Positions 24,795 through 33,517 of a stretch of DNA of 64,000 nt are shown here, in pieces (the first letter of the stretch is position 1; each line of letters starts with the position of its first letter). The stretch comes from an uncultured Gammaproteobacteria bacterium (GTDB lineage: Bacteria; Pseudomonadota; Gammaproteobacteria; Pseudomonadales; Ketobacteraceae). The stretch covers positions 25,157 to 89,156 of the forward strand of contig CAJXZM010000005.1 of assembly GCA_913063125.1 (NCBI GenBank), written 5' to 3'. The position numbers were made by a program, and so were the translations under genes. Under the pieces are notes generated by a model. That model was given only the letters and a program-made list of their open reading frames with translations, was not told where the DNA came from and ran no database searches.

Positions 24795-24841
24795 AGCGCA
24801 ATAAAAAGGGGCATGTTGAACATGCCCCTTTTTATTGCGCT
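24795..24841. terminator. Bidirectional palindromic terminator between DUF2909 and coxC
   Basis: A perfect inverted repeat of about 21-23 bp (24795-24817 and 24819-24841) with almost no loop in DNA. The core aaaaaggggcatg/catgccccttttt gives a U tract in both directions, and the stem extends outward by seven bases (agcgcaat/attgcgct). Confidence 0.92.
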
Positions 24842-24874
24842 ACTATACGCTACGACATTGCTATCGTTGCAATA

Positions 24875-25756
24875 TCATAACCAGTAGACAAAGAAGTACA
24901 AACCTAACCAAACCACATCAACAAAGTGCCAGTACCAAGCAACAGCCTCAAATGCAAAATGTTTCTCGTTACTAAAATGGCCCTTGGCGCTACGTACAAA
25001 TATCACCATTAGCATTATGGTACCGATGGTGACATGCATGCCGTGGAAGCCTGTTAACATATAAAAGGTTGAGCCATAAATACCGGAGTTAAGTGTGAGC
25101 CCCATTGCGTTGTATGCGTGATAGTACTCGTAGGCTTGAAAGCCAAAAAATATCAAGCCTAGTGTAATGGTGACTCCTAGGCCGGCGAGCAATTGCTTTT
25201 GATGACCTTTTTTTAGCGCGTGGTGTGCCCAGGTGAGCGTTACTCCGCTGGAAAGCAGAATGACGGTGTTATATAGCGGAATGCCACCTGCTCCCATTGC
25301 TTCTTTTACTTGCGTATATTGAGCGCCAGCGTCAGGAGTGGAAATTAGCGGCCAGGCTGCGGTAAAACCCTCCCACAACAAGTTTGAGCTCCCCAGGTGA
25401 CCTTCTCCGCCGAGCCAAGGTAAAGATATGGCACGGATATAATAAAGCGAGCCAAACAGCGCAACAAAGAAGAATACTTCAGACGTAATAAACCAAATCA
25501 TGCCTTGGCGGAATGAGGCGTCTACTTGAGTGCTGTATTTTCCTGACATGCTTTCGTCGATAACTTCGCCAAACCAGCCAAAAAATAAATAGCCAACCAC
25601 TAATAATCCAGCAATTGACATGTAAGAGCCAATTGTTATGTCATTTACCGAAAGGGCGATACCCAATACAGTGAGGAATATGCCAATAACCCCAATAATG
25701 GGCCATTTGCTACCTTCGGGTACATAATAATGTTCAGAACTTGCTGCTGCAGTCAT
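24875..25756 (-). CDS. coxC: Cytochrome c oxidase subunit III
   Basis: A 293-residue seven-helix subunit III of the aa3-type oxidase, which stabilises the catalytic core and proton uptake. Family sequences include MIWFITSEVFFFVALFGS, HHALKKGHQ, FYMLTGFHGMHVTIGTIML and the C-terminal EAVAWYWHFVDVVWLGLYFFVYW. An AGGGAA Shine-Dalgarno precedes the ATG. The gene follows ctaG at 69 nt and ends near a bidirectional terminator. Confidence 0.96.
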   Translation of the reverse strand: MTAAASSEHYYVPEGSKWPIIGVIGIFLTVLGIALSVNDITIGSYMSIAGLLVVGYLFFGWFGEVIDESMSGKYSTQVDASFRQGMIWFITSEVFFFVALFGSLYYIRAISLPWLGGEGHLGSSNLLWEGFTAAWPLISTPDAGAQYTQVKEAMGAGGIPLYNTVILLSSGVTLTWAHHALKKGHQKQLLAGLGVTITLGLIFFGFQAYEYYHAYNAMGLTLNSGIYGSTFYMLTGFHGMHVTIGTIMLMVIFVRSAKGHFSNEKHFAFEAVAWYWHFVDVVWLGLYFFVYWL

Positions 25757-25825
25757 GTTTCCCTAGTCCTTATTTTAATTACAGTTAATTTTTGTTTTAT
25801 TCTGTTCTTGTTCGTGGGCTCGTAA

Positions 25826-26479
25826 TTATAGAGAGCCAACTGAAGGAAGGTTGCTTTTATCGGGTTTAAGTGACTCGGTACGATTGGTGTCCATGATGGT
25901 ATAGGATAGCGTGATCGTACTGATGTCGTCCGGTAAGTCGGTGTCTACTACAAATTGTAGTTTCATATCCACCGCTTCGCCTGCCTTCAATGTTTGTGTT
26001 TCAAAACAAAAACATTCTATTTTCTTAAAGTGCTTGGTGGCTTGCCAGGGGGTAATGCCAGGAATGGATTGTGTTACTACTGTTTTGTCGGAGTGGTTCT
26101 TGACGTAATAACTGATTGTTGTTTTTTCTCCTGGTTTTACAGTGACAGATCGTACATTGGGTTTGAATTCCCATGCCACATTGCCATTAATGGTTGCATC
26201 AAACTGTACCTTGATGTCCCGCGCTGCATTTTCAACTGTTCCCTCGGTGTCTGAGGTTGTCGTTTTTACTGCGGCTAGAGCTTCGGCACTATTGGTTGAT
26301 ATGCTGTTCCAGCCAGCGACACTGCATACCAGTCGATATAGAGGTACCATAGCAAATGCAAAACCAAACATTAGCACGGTGACTAAAGCAAGCGTTAGTA
26401 CCGTTCGTTTGTTATTTGTTTTACGTGTGGTGGCTGTATCTGTTTGGTCTTGTGACGGATTTTGATCTGATTCACTCAT
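25826..26479 (-). CDS. ctaG: Cytochrome c oxidase assembly protein CtaG/Cox11
   Basis: A 217-residue single-pass membrane protein that delivers copper to the CuB site of subunit I. An N-terminal helix (about 26-48, VLTLALVTVLMFGFAFAMVPLYRLVC) with a following Cys is succeeded by the periplasmic immunoglobulin-like domain. That domain carries the copper-binding CFCF motif (KKIECFCFETQ) and the typical YYVKNHSDK segment. It lies between a 42-residue small gene and coxC in the same operon. Confidence 0.95.
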   Translation of the reverse strand: MSESDQNPSQDQTDTATTRKTNNKRTVLTLALVTVLMFGFAFAMVPLYRLVCSVAGWNSISTNSAEALAAVKTTTSDTEGTVENAARDIKVQFDATINGNVAWEFKPNVRSVTVKPGEKTTISYYVKNHSDKTVVTQSIPGITPWQATKHFKKIECFCFETQTLKAGEAVDMKLQFVVDTDLPDDISTITLSYTIMDTNRTESLKPDKSNLPSVGSL

Positions 26480-26493
26480 AATTCGAGCCTAGG

Positions 26494-26622
26494 TTATGCT
26501 GCTAGAGTCTTGCTAACGCCGTAGGCTGCTAAACAAAGGCTTGCTAGTGCAAGACCTGCTAAAAGCAATGCGACGTTTCTGTTTGCTTTTTTTAGCGCGG
26601 CGTCTTGTTGGTTGTCGTTCAT
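26494..26622 (-). CDS. 42-residue single-pass membrane protein in the cox operon
   Basis: A small gene between coxA and ctaG. The product begins MNDNQQDAALKKANRNVALL and has one hydrophobic helix (about residues 17-36) with a basic n-region, so it is probably an inner-membrane peptide with a cytoplasmic N-terminus. GGAG lies six bases before the ATG. Small proteins in this position are annotated in other Proteobacteria as 'cytochrome oxidase small assembly protein'; the resemblance in size, place and topology is good, but I cannot confirm family membership. It starts 80 nt after coxA and ends 14 nt before ctaG. Confidence 0.75.
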   Translation of the reverse strand: MNDNQQDAALKKANRNVALLLAGLALASLCLAAYGVSKTLAA

Positions 26623-26702
26623 AGTCTGCTCCGTACTCTTGCTATCGGCATCAGGATTGAAAGATGGTTCACCCTGGTGCCGATAGTAAGAAAAGTATCG
26701 AT

Positions 26703-28301
26703 TTATTTAACAGTTGGAGGTGTTTCAAAGCTGTGGAATGGAGGAGGTGACGAAAGTGTCCACTCTAATCCCGGAGTGCCTATTTGCGCTCCTTCCCATG
26801 GCATGTCACCTGCTTTAGGGCCACCACGAACCGTTTGGATAATGATATAAACAAATAGCAAGTGGGAGAGCCCGAAAATAAAGGCTCCGATACTGGATAT
26901 TTGATTGAACTCTACAAATTGCACACTGTAATCAACAATACGCCTAGGCATTCCAGCTAAGCCTGAGAAATGCTGAGGAAAGAATGTGAGATTGAATCCA
27001 ATGGTGGTCCACCAGAAAAAGATCTTGCCCAATGTTTCGTTGTACATGTGCCCCGTCCATTTTGGCAGCCAGAAGAAGACACCCGCGTAGAGGCCAAATA
27101 GTGCACCAGGGATTAACGCGTAATGAAAGTGAGCAACAACAAAGTAGGTATCATGGTACTGTAAATCTGCCGGCACGACGGCAAGCATAACACCTGTTGT
27201 TCCTGCAAAAGAGAACATCATGATGATTGCTATGGCAAAGAGCATTGGTGTTTCAAATGTCATTGCACCACGCCACATAGTAAACATGAAGTTAAACAAC
27301 ATCAAACCTACAGGGATCGATATAAGGATGGTACCAATCATAAAGTAGTTGGTGGCAGCAACGGACATGCCGATGGTGTATTGATGGTGGGCCCAAACAA
27401 CCATACCTAGAAGAAGTAATACTCCCATTCCCCATACCAAAGACTTGTATCCAAATAGAGGCTTACGAGCAAAGGTGGGTACAATGATGCCTAGTACACC
27501 GATGGATGGAAGTAGTAGTACGTATACTTCGGGGTGGCCAAAGAACCAGAATAAATGCTGGAACAAAACAGGGTCACCACCACCGGCAGCATCAAAGAAA
27601 CTGGTGCCAAAGTGTCGATCAAACAAAAGCATGGTTACACCGCCCGCAAGGGCTGGCATTATCATGATTAGTAGGATTGCGGTAAAGAGCCAGGCCCAAA
27701 CAAAAAGAGGAAGCTTCATCATGGTAAGCCCTGGAGCTCTCATGTTTAATATGGTGGTAACAATATTGATAGCGGCAAGAATTGATGAAATACCCAATAC
27801 ATGCAGGGTGAATATCAGCAAATCCATTCCCATGCCAGCTTGAACTGATAGTGGTGGGTATAGTGTCCAGCCGGTGTTGACTGGTGCGCCACCGCCAAAG
27901 AACGGAACAATAATCGATAGGATTAATAGTGTCGCTGCGGCGGGTAGTAACCAAAAACTTAAGTTATTAAGTCTTGGTAGTGCCATATCTGGAGCCCCTA
28001 TCTGTAACGGGATCATCCAGTTTGCCATGCCTGCTGCTGCAGGCATAACCACACCAAACACCATAATCAGCGCGTGAGTGGTTACCATATTGTTAAACAG
28101 GTCTGGTTCTAGGAACTGTAAACCTGGAAAATAAAGCTCAGCGCGGATAAGCATTGCCATGCCGCCGCCAAGGAATAACATTACTAGTGAGAAGATAAGG
28201 TACATGGTACCAATATCTTTATGGTTGGTACTAAATAACCAGCGCCCAAATCCAGATGGAGGAGCGTGGTGGTGATCATCGTGAGTGGCTGTTGTACTCA
28301 T
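26703..28301 (-). CDS. coxA: Cytochrome c oxidase subunit I (aa3 type)
   Basis: A 532-residue catalytic subunit of the terminal oxidase. All ligands are visible: the heme a His in MVTTHALIMVFG, the CuB site with the cross-linked pair in GHPEVYVLLLPS, the HH pair in VVWAHHQYT, and the heme a3/heme a His pair in VVAHFHYAL. The Glu of GHPEVY and the K-pathway residues around it mark an A-type heme-copper oxidase. A strong AGAGGAG ribosome site precedes the ATG. It is the second gene of the leftward cox operon after coxB (16 nt gap). The contrast with the His-deficient homologue at 19500-20858 is striking. Confidence 0.97.
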   Translation of the reverse strand: MSTTATHDDHHHAPPSGFGRWLFSTNHKDIGTMYLIFSLVMLFLGGGMAMLIRAELYFPGLQFLEPDLFNNMVTTHALIMVFGVVMPAAAGMANWMIPLQIGAPDMALPRLNNLSFWLLPAAATLLILSIIVPFFGGGAPVNTGWTLYPPLSVQAGMGMDLLIFTLHVLGISSILAAINIVTTILNMRAPGLTMMKLPLFVWAWLFTAILLIMIMPALAGGVTMLLFDRHFGTSFFDAAGGGDPVLFQHLFWFFGHPEVYVLLLPSIGVLGIIVPTFARKPLFGYKSLVWGMGVLLLLGMVVWAHHQYTIGMSVAATNYFMIGTILISIPVGLMLFNFMFTMWRGAMTFETPMLFAIAIIMMFSFAGTTGVMLAVVPADLQYHDTYFVVAHFHYALIPGALFGLYAGVFFWLPKWTGHMYNETLGKIFFWWTTIGFNLTFFPQHFSGLAGMPRRIVDYSVQFVEFNQISSIGAFIFGLSHLLFVYIIIQTVRGGPKAGDMPWEGAQIGTPGLEWTLSSPPPFHSFETPPTVK

Positions 28302-28317
28302 ATTTGGTCTCCTCTAA

Positions 28318-29439
28318 TTATCGCGCGGCTTTAACATCGCTAGGTTGAACGGCGTCGCCAGTATTGTTATCCCAGGCATTTCTTTCATAGGTAATGATTG
28401 CAGCAAGTTCTAAGTCGTCGAGCTGCTTACCCCATGCAGCCATTGCTGTGCCGGATGATCCATTGATGACGACGTCCAAGTGTTCGCTTATGTCGCCTAT
28501 TGCGATGACGCTGCCTTTAAGGGGAGGGAACACTGGAGGTAGTCCTGATCCGTCAGCTTTGTGGCATGCGCTACAGTTTTTGTTGTAAAGCTCTTCGCCC
28601 TTAGCCATAAGCTCATCAAGAGTTAAAACCTTGCCAGAAGCGGCTTCAGCTGCTTTTGCAAGCGTGATAGCTTTTTGCTCGGACATCCATTTGTCAAACT
28701 TATCACCAGAAATGGCGTTAACTTGAATCGGCATAAAAGCATGGCCTGTACCGCAGTTTTCTGCGCATTGGCCGTGGTAATTACCTTCTTTTTCAATGAT
28801 GGTCCATGTTTCGTTGATGTAGCCTGGAATTGAGTCTTTCTTGACTGCTATGGCTGGTACCCACCAAGCGTGAAGCACGTCGGTAGCCGTGTGTAGAAAG
28901 CGAACGCGACGATCTGTGGGTAAATAAAGGGGGTTGTCGACCATGCGAAGATAACGGTCACCAGCTTCTTCTTTAGGTAGAAGGCTGCTAACAATTTTGA
29001 CATCATCTTCCATATATTCGTAGGTCCACTTCCACTGAGATCCTGTGACTTTTACAGTAAGGTCTGCAGGTGTTTTATCTTCGATAAGATCAAACGTGGA
29101 GCTGGCGCTTCCGGCGATGGTTAAATCTATACCGAGAACGATAGCGGGAACAAAAAGCCACGACCAGGTGCCAAACCATCCATTATGAAACTCTTGGTCG
29201 GCTTGGTAGTCTTTTGACTTACGAAATTTAAAGATGGAATAAGTAATAACCAAGGTAACCAGTACCATGATGATTAGCGCTACAGTGGCAGTCAGCATAT
29301 GAAGGTCAAAGACCTCTTTTGTGACAGGCGATACTGGTTCCGGGAGGTTGAACTTGTATTCTGCAAATGCAGTCCCAGATGCAAGCAACAAACTGGGCAC
29401 AGCAAAAGCGATGCAAGGCTTGCGTAAACGATTTAACAT
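28318..29439 (-). CDS. coxB: Cytochrome c oxidase subunit II with C-terminal cytochrome c domain
   Basis: A 373-residue subunit II. After a signal peptide (MLNRLRKPCIAFAVP..., cleavage near GTAFA) come two transmembrane helices and the cupredoxin CuA domain, with its ligands in GQCAENCGTGHAFMPI. A class I cytochrome c domain follows, with CSACH (CXXCH) around residue 295 and a later Met ligand (GTAMAAWGKQL), making this a caa3-like subunit II. The open frame reaches 29496, but the ATG at 29439 has GAGGATCA upstream and starts the signal peptide. It is the first gene of the oxidase operon. Confidence 0.96.
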   Translation of the reverse strand: MLNRLRKPCIAFAVPSLLLASGTAFAEYKFNLPEPVSPVTKEVFDLHMLTATVALIIMVLVTLVITYSIFKFRKSKDYQADQEFHNGWFGTWSWLFVPAIVLGIDLTIAGSASSTFDLIEDKTPADLTVKVTGSQWKWTYEYMEDDVKIVSSLLPKEEAGDRYLRMVDNPLYLPTDRRVRFLHTATDVLHAWWVPAIAVKKDSIPGYINETWTIIEKEGNYHGQCAENCGTGHAFMPIQVNAISGDKFDKWMSEQKAITLAKAAEAASGKVLTLDELMAKGEELYNKNCSACHKADGSGLPPVFPPLKGSVIAIGDISEHLDVVINGSSGTAMAAWGKQLDDLELAAIITYERNAWDNNTGDAVQPSDVKAAR

Positions 29440-30004
29440 CGGTTGATCCTCATCAATGATGCGCCAAATCCTGTTAGGTAGTTGACATAGGCACACAAAA
29501 CCTCAAGTATGGATGGGCAGTGTGAACTGCACAGTCATTCTTGATGAGGCGGTATCCTATGGTGATTTCCTTGTTAACCTAACGATTAACTATCCAGAAC
29601 TTGGTTATGGTCAATTGCCATTATTTATAATGTAAGAAGCCGCGATTAGTGTTTCTCACGGCTTCATCCCCTCTATATTTTTAGAAAACCACAAATTTTT
29701 ATTAAATAGCAGTTTTCTTGAGCGGGATTATTTACTTTTGTGGGGGGGTTATGCAAGCGTAAAGTCATTAAGATTGAATGTTTTAGCGCGTTTTTGGATA
29801 ATCTGTCTAATATTTGAGCTAATCTGATTTCCCTGAAGGTGGTTGTGATGGTTCGAAAGTTTTTGCTTGTGCCACTTTCCGTTTATAATACGTTTTTGTG
29901 GATGCAAGGGGCTGTTACTTGGCCCGTTGTTGTCCTGTAATCAATATTTGGCAATGTTGCCAAAGGTGTGCCTAAGTTAGGCTGATTGAGGGTGTGAAAT
30001 AAGC
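29440..30004. other. Intergenic region upstream of coxB and the DUF1820 gene
   Basis: 565 bases between divergent genes, expected to hold the cox promoter (leftward) and the DUF1820 promoter (rightward). An inverted repeat GAAGCCG/CGGCTTC lies at 29636-29665 (7-bp arms, 16-nt loop) about 200 bases upstream of coxB. A TATAAT is at 29884-29889 on the + strand with only a poor -35. A possible 30-codon gene (29848-29940) covers that site. A G7 run is at about 29742-29748. Nothing else was recognised. Confidence 0.45.
29848..29940 (+). CDS. Possible 30-residue small membrane-type ORF
   Basis: An ATG with AAGGTGG five bases upstream opens a 30-codon frame giving MVRKFLLVPLSVYNTFLWMQ and then a short hydrophobic, aromatic tail ending VVVL. 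It has a basic N-terminus and a hydrophobic body, so it could be a small membrane protein. It also contains a TATAAT (29884-29889), so the stretch could instead be a promoter for the DUF1820 gene. No homologue is known to me; low confidence. Confidence 0.22.
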   Translation: MVRKFLLVPLSVYNTFLWMQGAVTWPVVVL

Positions 30005-30343
30005 ATGAGTGAAGTACCGATTTTTCGCGTAATTTTTTTGAATCAGGATGAAGTGTTTGAAATTTATGCGCGGCATATATACCAAAGTGAGATGTTTGGG
30101 TTTATTGAGGTAGAAGAGTTCATGTTTGGTGAGCGCTCACAGGTAGTTGTGGATCCTTCTGAAGAGCGCTTAAAGGCTCAGTTCACAGGCGTTAAGCGTA
30201 CTTATATTCCTATGCATTCTATTGTTCGGATTGATGAGGTTGAGAAAGAAGGTGTAGGGAAGGTTACCGATGTTAAGGGCGGTAATGTCGCTTCTTTTCC
30301 AGGTTTTAGTTATAGCCCTGGTAGAAAACCGAGCAAAGATTGA
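30005..30343 (+). CDS. DUF1820 family protein
   Basis: A 112-residue protein matching DUF1820: it begins MSEVPIFRVIFLNQDEVFEIYARHI and carries the conserved YIPMHSIVRIDEVEKEG segment and a C-terminal GNVASFPGFSYSP tail. No signal peptide or membrane helix is present. Function is unknown; the family is common in Gammaproteobacteria. A GAGGGTG purine run lies upstream of the ATG. Confidence 0.85.
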   Translation: MSEVPIFRVIFLNQDEVFEIYARHIYQSEMFGFIEVEEFMFGERSQVVVDPSEERLKAQFTGVKRTYIPMHSIVRIDEVEKEGVGKVTDVKGGNVASFPGFSYSPGRKPSKD

Positions 30344-30514
30344 TTAGAATATAGCCTAATCTGGCCGTTTGTCATTAAATTTGGTGCGTTTAACGGCTTT
30401 TCTTGGCTTTTACTTGATCAATTATGCATCTGCGCTAACAATGCTACTAGTGTATTTGCAACTGTTGCTTGCTGTGTAGGCGTGTCAGCCTGATTGGCTT
30501 AAAAAGGATGTTGG

Positions 30515-30760
30515 ATGTATTCACTTGTTGATAGAAAAAAACCTATTGCTTCGCAATACAGCTTGGATAAGCTGGAAACTCTTGTGAAGAGGGATATTGA
30601 ACGCATTAAGGGTCAGTTGGCACGTATGGAGCGGGTCGAGCTTGATCCTGTTCGGGCTTCAACAATTGTCACTTATCGTGAAATGATCGATGCTCGCGAA
30701 ACGTTGTTACTTCAGATTATAGAGCAGTCGGAGCAATTTAATGAGGTGGCGGTAGGCTGA
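30515..30760 (+). CDS. Small helical protein, function unknown
   Basis: An 81-residue, highly charged, largely helical protein (DKLETLVKRDIERIKGQLAR, then a second helix with REMIDARETLLLQIIEQSEQ), probably a two-helix hairpin or coiled coil. AAAGGATG provides a good ribosome site. It is followed by a terminator-like hairpin with a T6 tract at 30802-30822, which supports a real transcription unit. I do not recognise the family. Confidence 0.6.
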   Translation: MYSLVDRKKPIASQYSLDKLETLVKRDIERIKGQLARMERVELDPVRASTIVTYREMIDARETLLLQIIEQSEQFNEVAVG

Positions 30761-30801
30761 CTCTTGCGATAAAACAGTTATTTTTACGATTTTAAAATAT
30801 G

Positions 30802-30822
30802 GGGCCTTTCGGGCTCTTTTTT
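30802..30822 (+). terminator. Probable terminator after the 81-residue gene
   Basis: Short hairpin gggcc / ggctc (one G-U pair) with loop tttcg, followed by six T. It lies about 40 nt after the stop. Confidence 0.6.
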
Positions 30823-30915
30823 GTTTTAAGTGCTCGGTGGGTCGAATGGTAGTGTTGAAGTGATAAGGTTCGAGGGAAAAATAAAAAATAGATATGGGAT
30901 GTTGTGCTAAGGATA

Positions 30916-30992
30916 TGGTAGCAAGGGGCGGAATTGAACCGCCGACCCCATGATTATGAATCATGTGCTCTAACCATCTGAGCTACCTTGCC
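30916..30992 (-). tRNA. tRNA-Met (CAT), elongator type
   Basis: A 77-nt cloverleaf on the minus strand with encoded CCA. Acceptor stem ggcaagg/ccttgct (terminal G-U), D-arm agctcagatggttagagc, and anticodon arm catga-ttCATaa-tcatg. The T-arm is ggcgg-ttcaatt-ccgcc. The variable loop ggggtc and the anticodon arm resemble elongator tRNA-Met rather than initiator, which has three GC pairs, or tRNA-Ile2. It lies downstream of ychF on the same strand. Confidence 0.93.
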
Positions 30993-31084
30993 ATTATAAA
31001 GCTGATACTGTGTTCTCTTGTCGCAGTAGGGTACTGCTTTAGAGGGCGCAAATTCTCGCAATCTTTGCCCTCTGTGTCAAGTAC

Positions 31085-32176
31085 TTACACGTTAAATCGG
31101 AAATGAATCACGTCACCGTCTGCGACAACGTAGTCCTTGCCTTCTAATCTCCACTTGCCGGCTTCCTTTGCGCCCTGTTCGCCGTTGTGTTCGATGAAAT
31201 CATTGTACGCAGTGATCTCTGCTCGAATAAAGCCTTTTTCAAAGTCGGTGTGAATGACTCCGGCGGCTTGTGGCGCTGTGGCGCCGACTTTGACGGTCCA
31301 GGCGCGAACCTCCTGTACTCCGGCGGTGAAGTAGGTTTGAAGGCCGAGGAGGTTGTATCCCGCTCGAATAACGCGATCTAGCCCTGGCTCTTCCATGCCA
31401 AGGTCTTCCATAAATTCAGTGCGTTCGTCGTCTTCAAGTTCGGCTATTTCAGATTCGATCTTCGCGCAAATGGCGACAATCTGTGCTCCTTCTTCTTTTG
31501 CTATGTTTTCAACGAGCTCTAGTAGCGGGTTGTTTTCGAATCCGTCTTCTTCTACGTTGGCGATGTACATTGTGGGTTTGATTGTGAGTAGGTTTAGTGA
31601 CTTAATCTCGAGTAGCTCTTCATCTGTAAGTCCTGCGGAGCGAGCAGGTTTTCCTTCATCTAATAATGGAAGTAGTTTTTCTAGGATGGCTTTTCTTTTG
31701 AGGGCTTCGCTGTCACCTGATCTGGCCAGCTTGGTTGACTTTAGTAATGACTTCTCTACGGATTCAAGGTCCGCCAGTGCAAGTTCTGTGTTGATAACTT
31801 CAATGTCATCAATAGGGTTGACTTTGTTTGCGACGTGAACGATGTTCTCGTCTTCAAAGCAGCGTACTACGTGAGCAATAGCGTCGGTATCTCTTATGTT
31901 GGCTAGGAATTTGTTTCCAAGCCCTTCACCTTTGGATGCGCCGGCAACAAGGCCTGCTATGTCTACAAATTCCATGGTGGTTGCTAATACGCGTTGAGGT
32001 TTTACTATTTCCGCAAGCTTGTCTTGGCGCGAGTCTGGGACATTTACCACGCCGGTGTTCGGTTCAATTGTACAGAATGGGAAGTTTGCAGCGTCGATGC
32101 CTGCTTTTGTTAATGCGTTAAAAAGTGTGGATTTTCCGACGTTTGGTAGGCCGACGATGCCGCATTGGATGCCCAT
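31085..32176 (-). CDS. ychF: YchF/OLA1 family ATPase-GTPase
   Basis: A 363-residue P-loop protein of the Obg-related YchF family, which prefers ATP and associates with ribosomes and translation start. Motifs: Walker A in [15 protein letters not shown] (residues 8-22), the switch region [17 protein letters not shown], an NKVN-like element in place of NKxD, and the C-terminal TGS-like domain. An AGGATTATT ribosome site precedes the ATG. pth is 18 nt upstream, a pairing conserved widely in bacteria. Confidence 0.96.
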   Translation of the reverse strand: MGIQCGIVGLPNVGKSTLFNALTKAGIDAANFPFCTIEPNTGVVNVPDSRQDKLAEIVKPQRVLATTMEFVDIAGLVAGASKGEGLGNKFLANIRDTDAIAHVVRCFEDENIVHVANKVNPIDDIEVINTELALADLESVEKSLLKSTKLARSGDSEALKRKAILEKLLPLLDEGKPARSAGLTDEELLEIKSLNLLTIKPTMYIANVEEDGFENNPLLELVENIAKEEGAQIVAICAKIESEIAELEDDERTEFMEDLGMEEPGLDRVIRAGYNLLGLQTYFTAGVQEVRAWTVKVGATAPQAAGVIHTDFEKGFIRAEITAYNDFIEHNGEQGAKEAGKWRLEGKDYVVADGDVIHFRFNV

Positions 32177-32194
32177 GGTAATAATCCTGAGTGG

Positions 32195-32785
32195 TTAGCT
32201 GCTTTTATAGCTGTGAAGTTGGTTCATGGCTTTGTTGGCGTTGCCGGTGACAAGTTCGGGCAAAACGCTGATCGCTTCATTGATAATGTCGTCAATTAGC
32301 TGTTGTTCTTTGCTTGGTGCCTTTCCAAGAACGAAGCCGGTGACCTTGTCGCTGCTTCCGGGGTGGCCTATGCCTATTCGAAAGCGAGCAAAGTTTTTGT
32401 TGTTGCCTAATTGGCTAATGATGTCTCTTAGCCCGTTATGGCCACCGTGGCCACCGCCTTGTTTGAGTTTTCCTGTGCCGGGAAGTAAATCTAGTTCATC
32501 GTGGGCGACTAGGATTCTTTCGGGGGGGATTTTGAAAAAGTTGGCTAGAGGGGCAACAGATTGGCCGCTTAAATTCATAAAGGTGGAGGGGATTAAGAGG
32601 CGGACATCCTGGCCATTGATTCGAACGCGGCCGGTGTGCCCTTTATATTTGGGGTCGTTCTTTAGTTGTTCATTATATTTGCGTGCGATGCTTTCAACAA
32701 ACCAGGCACCCGCATTGTGGCGAGTGTTTTCGTATTGTTGGCCGGGGTTGCCCAGGCCAACAATGAGATCAATCCCGTCTTTCAA
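32195..32785 (-). CDS. pth: Peptidyl-tRNA hydrolase
   Basis: A 196-residue enzyme that frees tRNAs from peptidyl-tRNA dropped by ribosomes. The N-terminal [18 protein letters not shown] contains the catalytic His; Asn residues in FMNLSGQSV and GGHNGLRD shape the active site. Translation starts at TTG (32785), with AAAGG eight bases upstream. No ATG is available in frame before the domain. It is between rplY and ychF in a translation-related operon. Confidence 0.95.
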   Translation of the reverse strand: MKDGIDLIVGLGNPGQQYENTRHNAGAWFVESIARKYNEQLKNDPKYKGHTGRVRINGQDVRLLIPSTFMNLSGQSVAPLANFFKIPPERILVAHDELDLLPGTGKLKQGGGHGGHNGLRDIISQLGNNKNFARFRIGIGHPGSSDKVTGFVLGKAPSKEQQLIDDIINEAISVLPELVTGNANKAMNQLHSYKSS

Positions 32786-32819
32786 TGTAGGTGCCTTTTA
32801 TTTGTATATCGTTTAACGA

Positions 32820-33455
32820 TTATTCAGCTGCTGGAGCTTCTTCTGTTGCTTCATCGTCGTCAGCACTTTCGCCACGAGGGATGATAATGGTAACGATTGG
32901 GTGGTTGTGATCGTCGCCGTGAGCAAGCTCAGGGATTTCAACGCCTTCAGGTAGTGTAATATCAGAAAGGTGAAGAACTGTGCCGGCTTGCACGTCGGTC
33001 ATGTCAATTTCGAAGTACTCAGGCAGATCTTTGGCAAGGCAGGATATTTCAACGTCTGTCATTTGGTGTGAAATGGAGCCGCCTTGCATTTTGGCGCCGT
33101 GACATACATCTTCGTTAATGAAGTGTAGAGGTACATGCATGTTGATCTTGTGCGTAGTGTCGATACGGAGGAAGTCGGCGTGTACAGCGTGCCCTTTTGC
33201 TGGGTGGCGCTGAAGGTCTTTAAGAACAACTTGCTCTTCATTTCCATCAATAACCAAGGTAAGTACGTGAGAGTAGAAGGCTTCATTCTCAAGTACTTTG
33301 GTTAGTTCTTTGGCTAGTAAAGAGATTGATGTTGGTTCTTTCTCTGTACCGTAAAGTACGCAGGGTACTCTGTTTTCGAGGCGACGTAGGCGGCGGCTCG
33401 AACCTTTCCCTAAATCACTTCGCATTTCTGCGTTTAATATAAATTCGTTTGACAT
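32820..33455 (-). CDS. rplY: 50S ribosomal protein L25/general stress protein Ctc
   Basis: A 211-residue long form of L25 that binds 5S rRNA. The N-terminal L25 domain (about 1-95, LGKGSSRRLRRLENRVPCVLYG) is followed by the CTC beta domain and an acidic tail (ESADDDEATEEAPAAE). The long form is usual in Pseudomonas-like bacteria, while E. coli L25 has only the first domain. GGAG lies eight bases upstream of the ATG. It follows prs in the operon. Confidence 0.95.
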   Translation of the reverse strand: MSNEFILNAEMRSDLGKGSSRRLRRLENRVPCVLYGTEKEPTSISLLAKELTKVLENEAFYSHVLTLVIDGNEEQVVLKDLQRHPAKGHAVHADFLRIDTTHKINMHVPLHFINEDVCHGAKMQGGSISHQMTDVEISCLAKDLPEYFEIDMTDVQAGTVLHLSDITLPEGVEIPELAHGDDHNHPIVTIIIPRGESADDDEATEEAPAAE

Positions 33456-33517
33456 TGTTATGTCTCCAATTGGTATGTTGTGAAGATTTTGCGACCAAAT
33501 CTTCGGTTTTTAATTGC

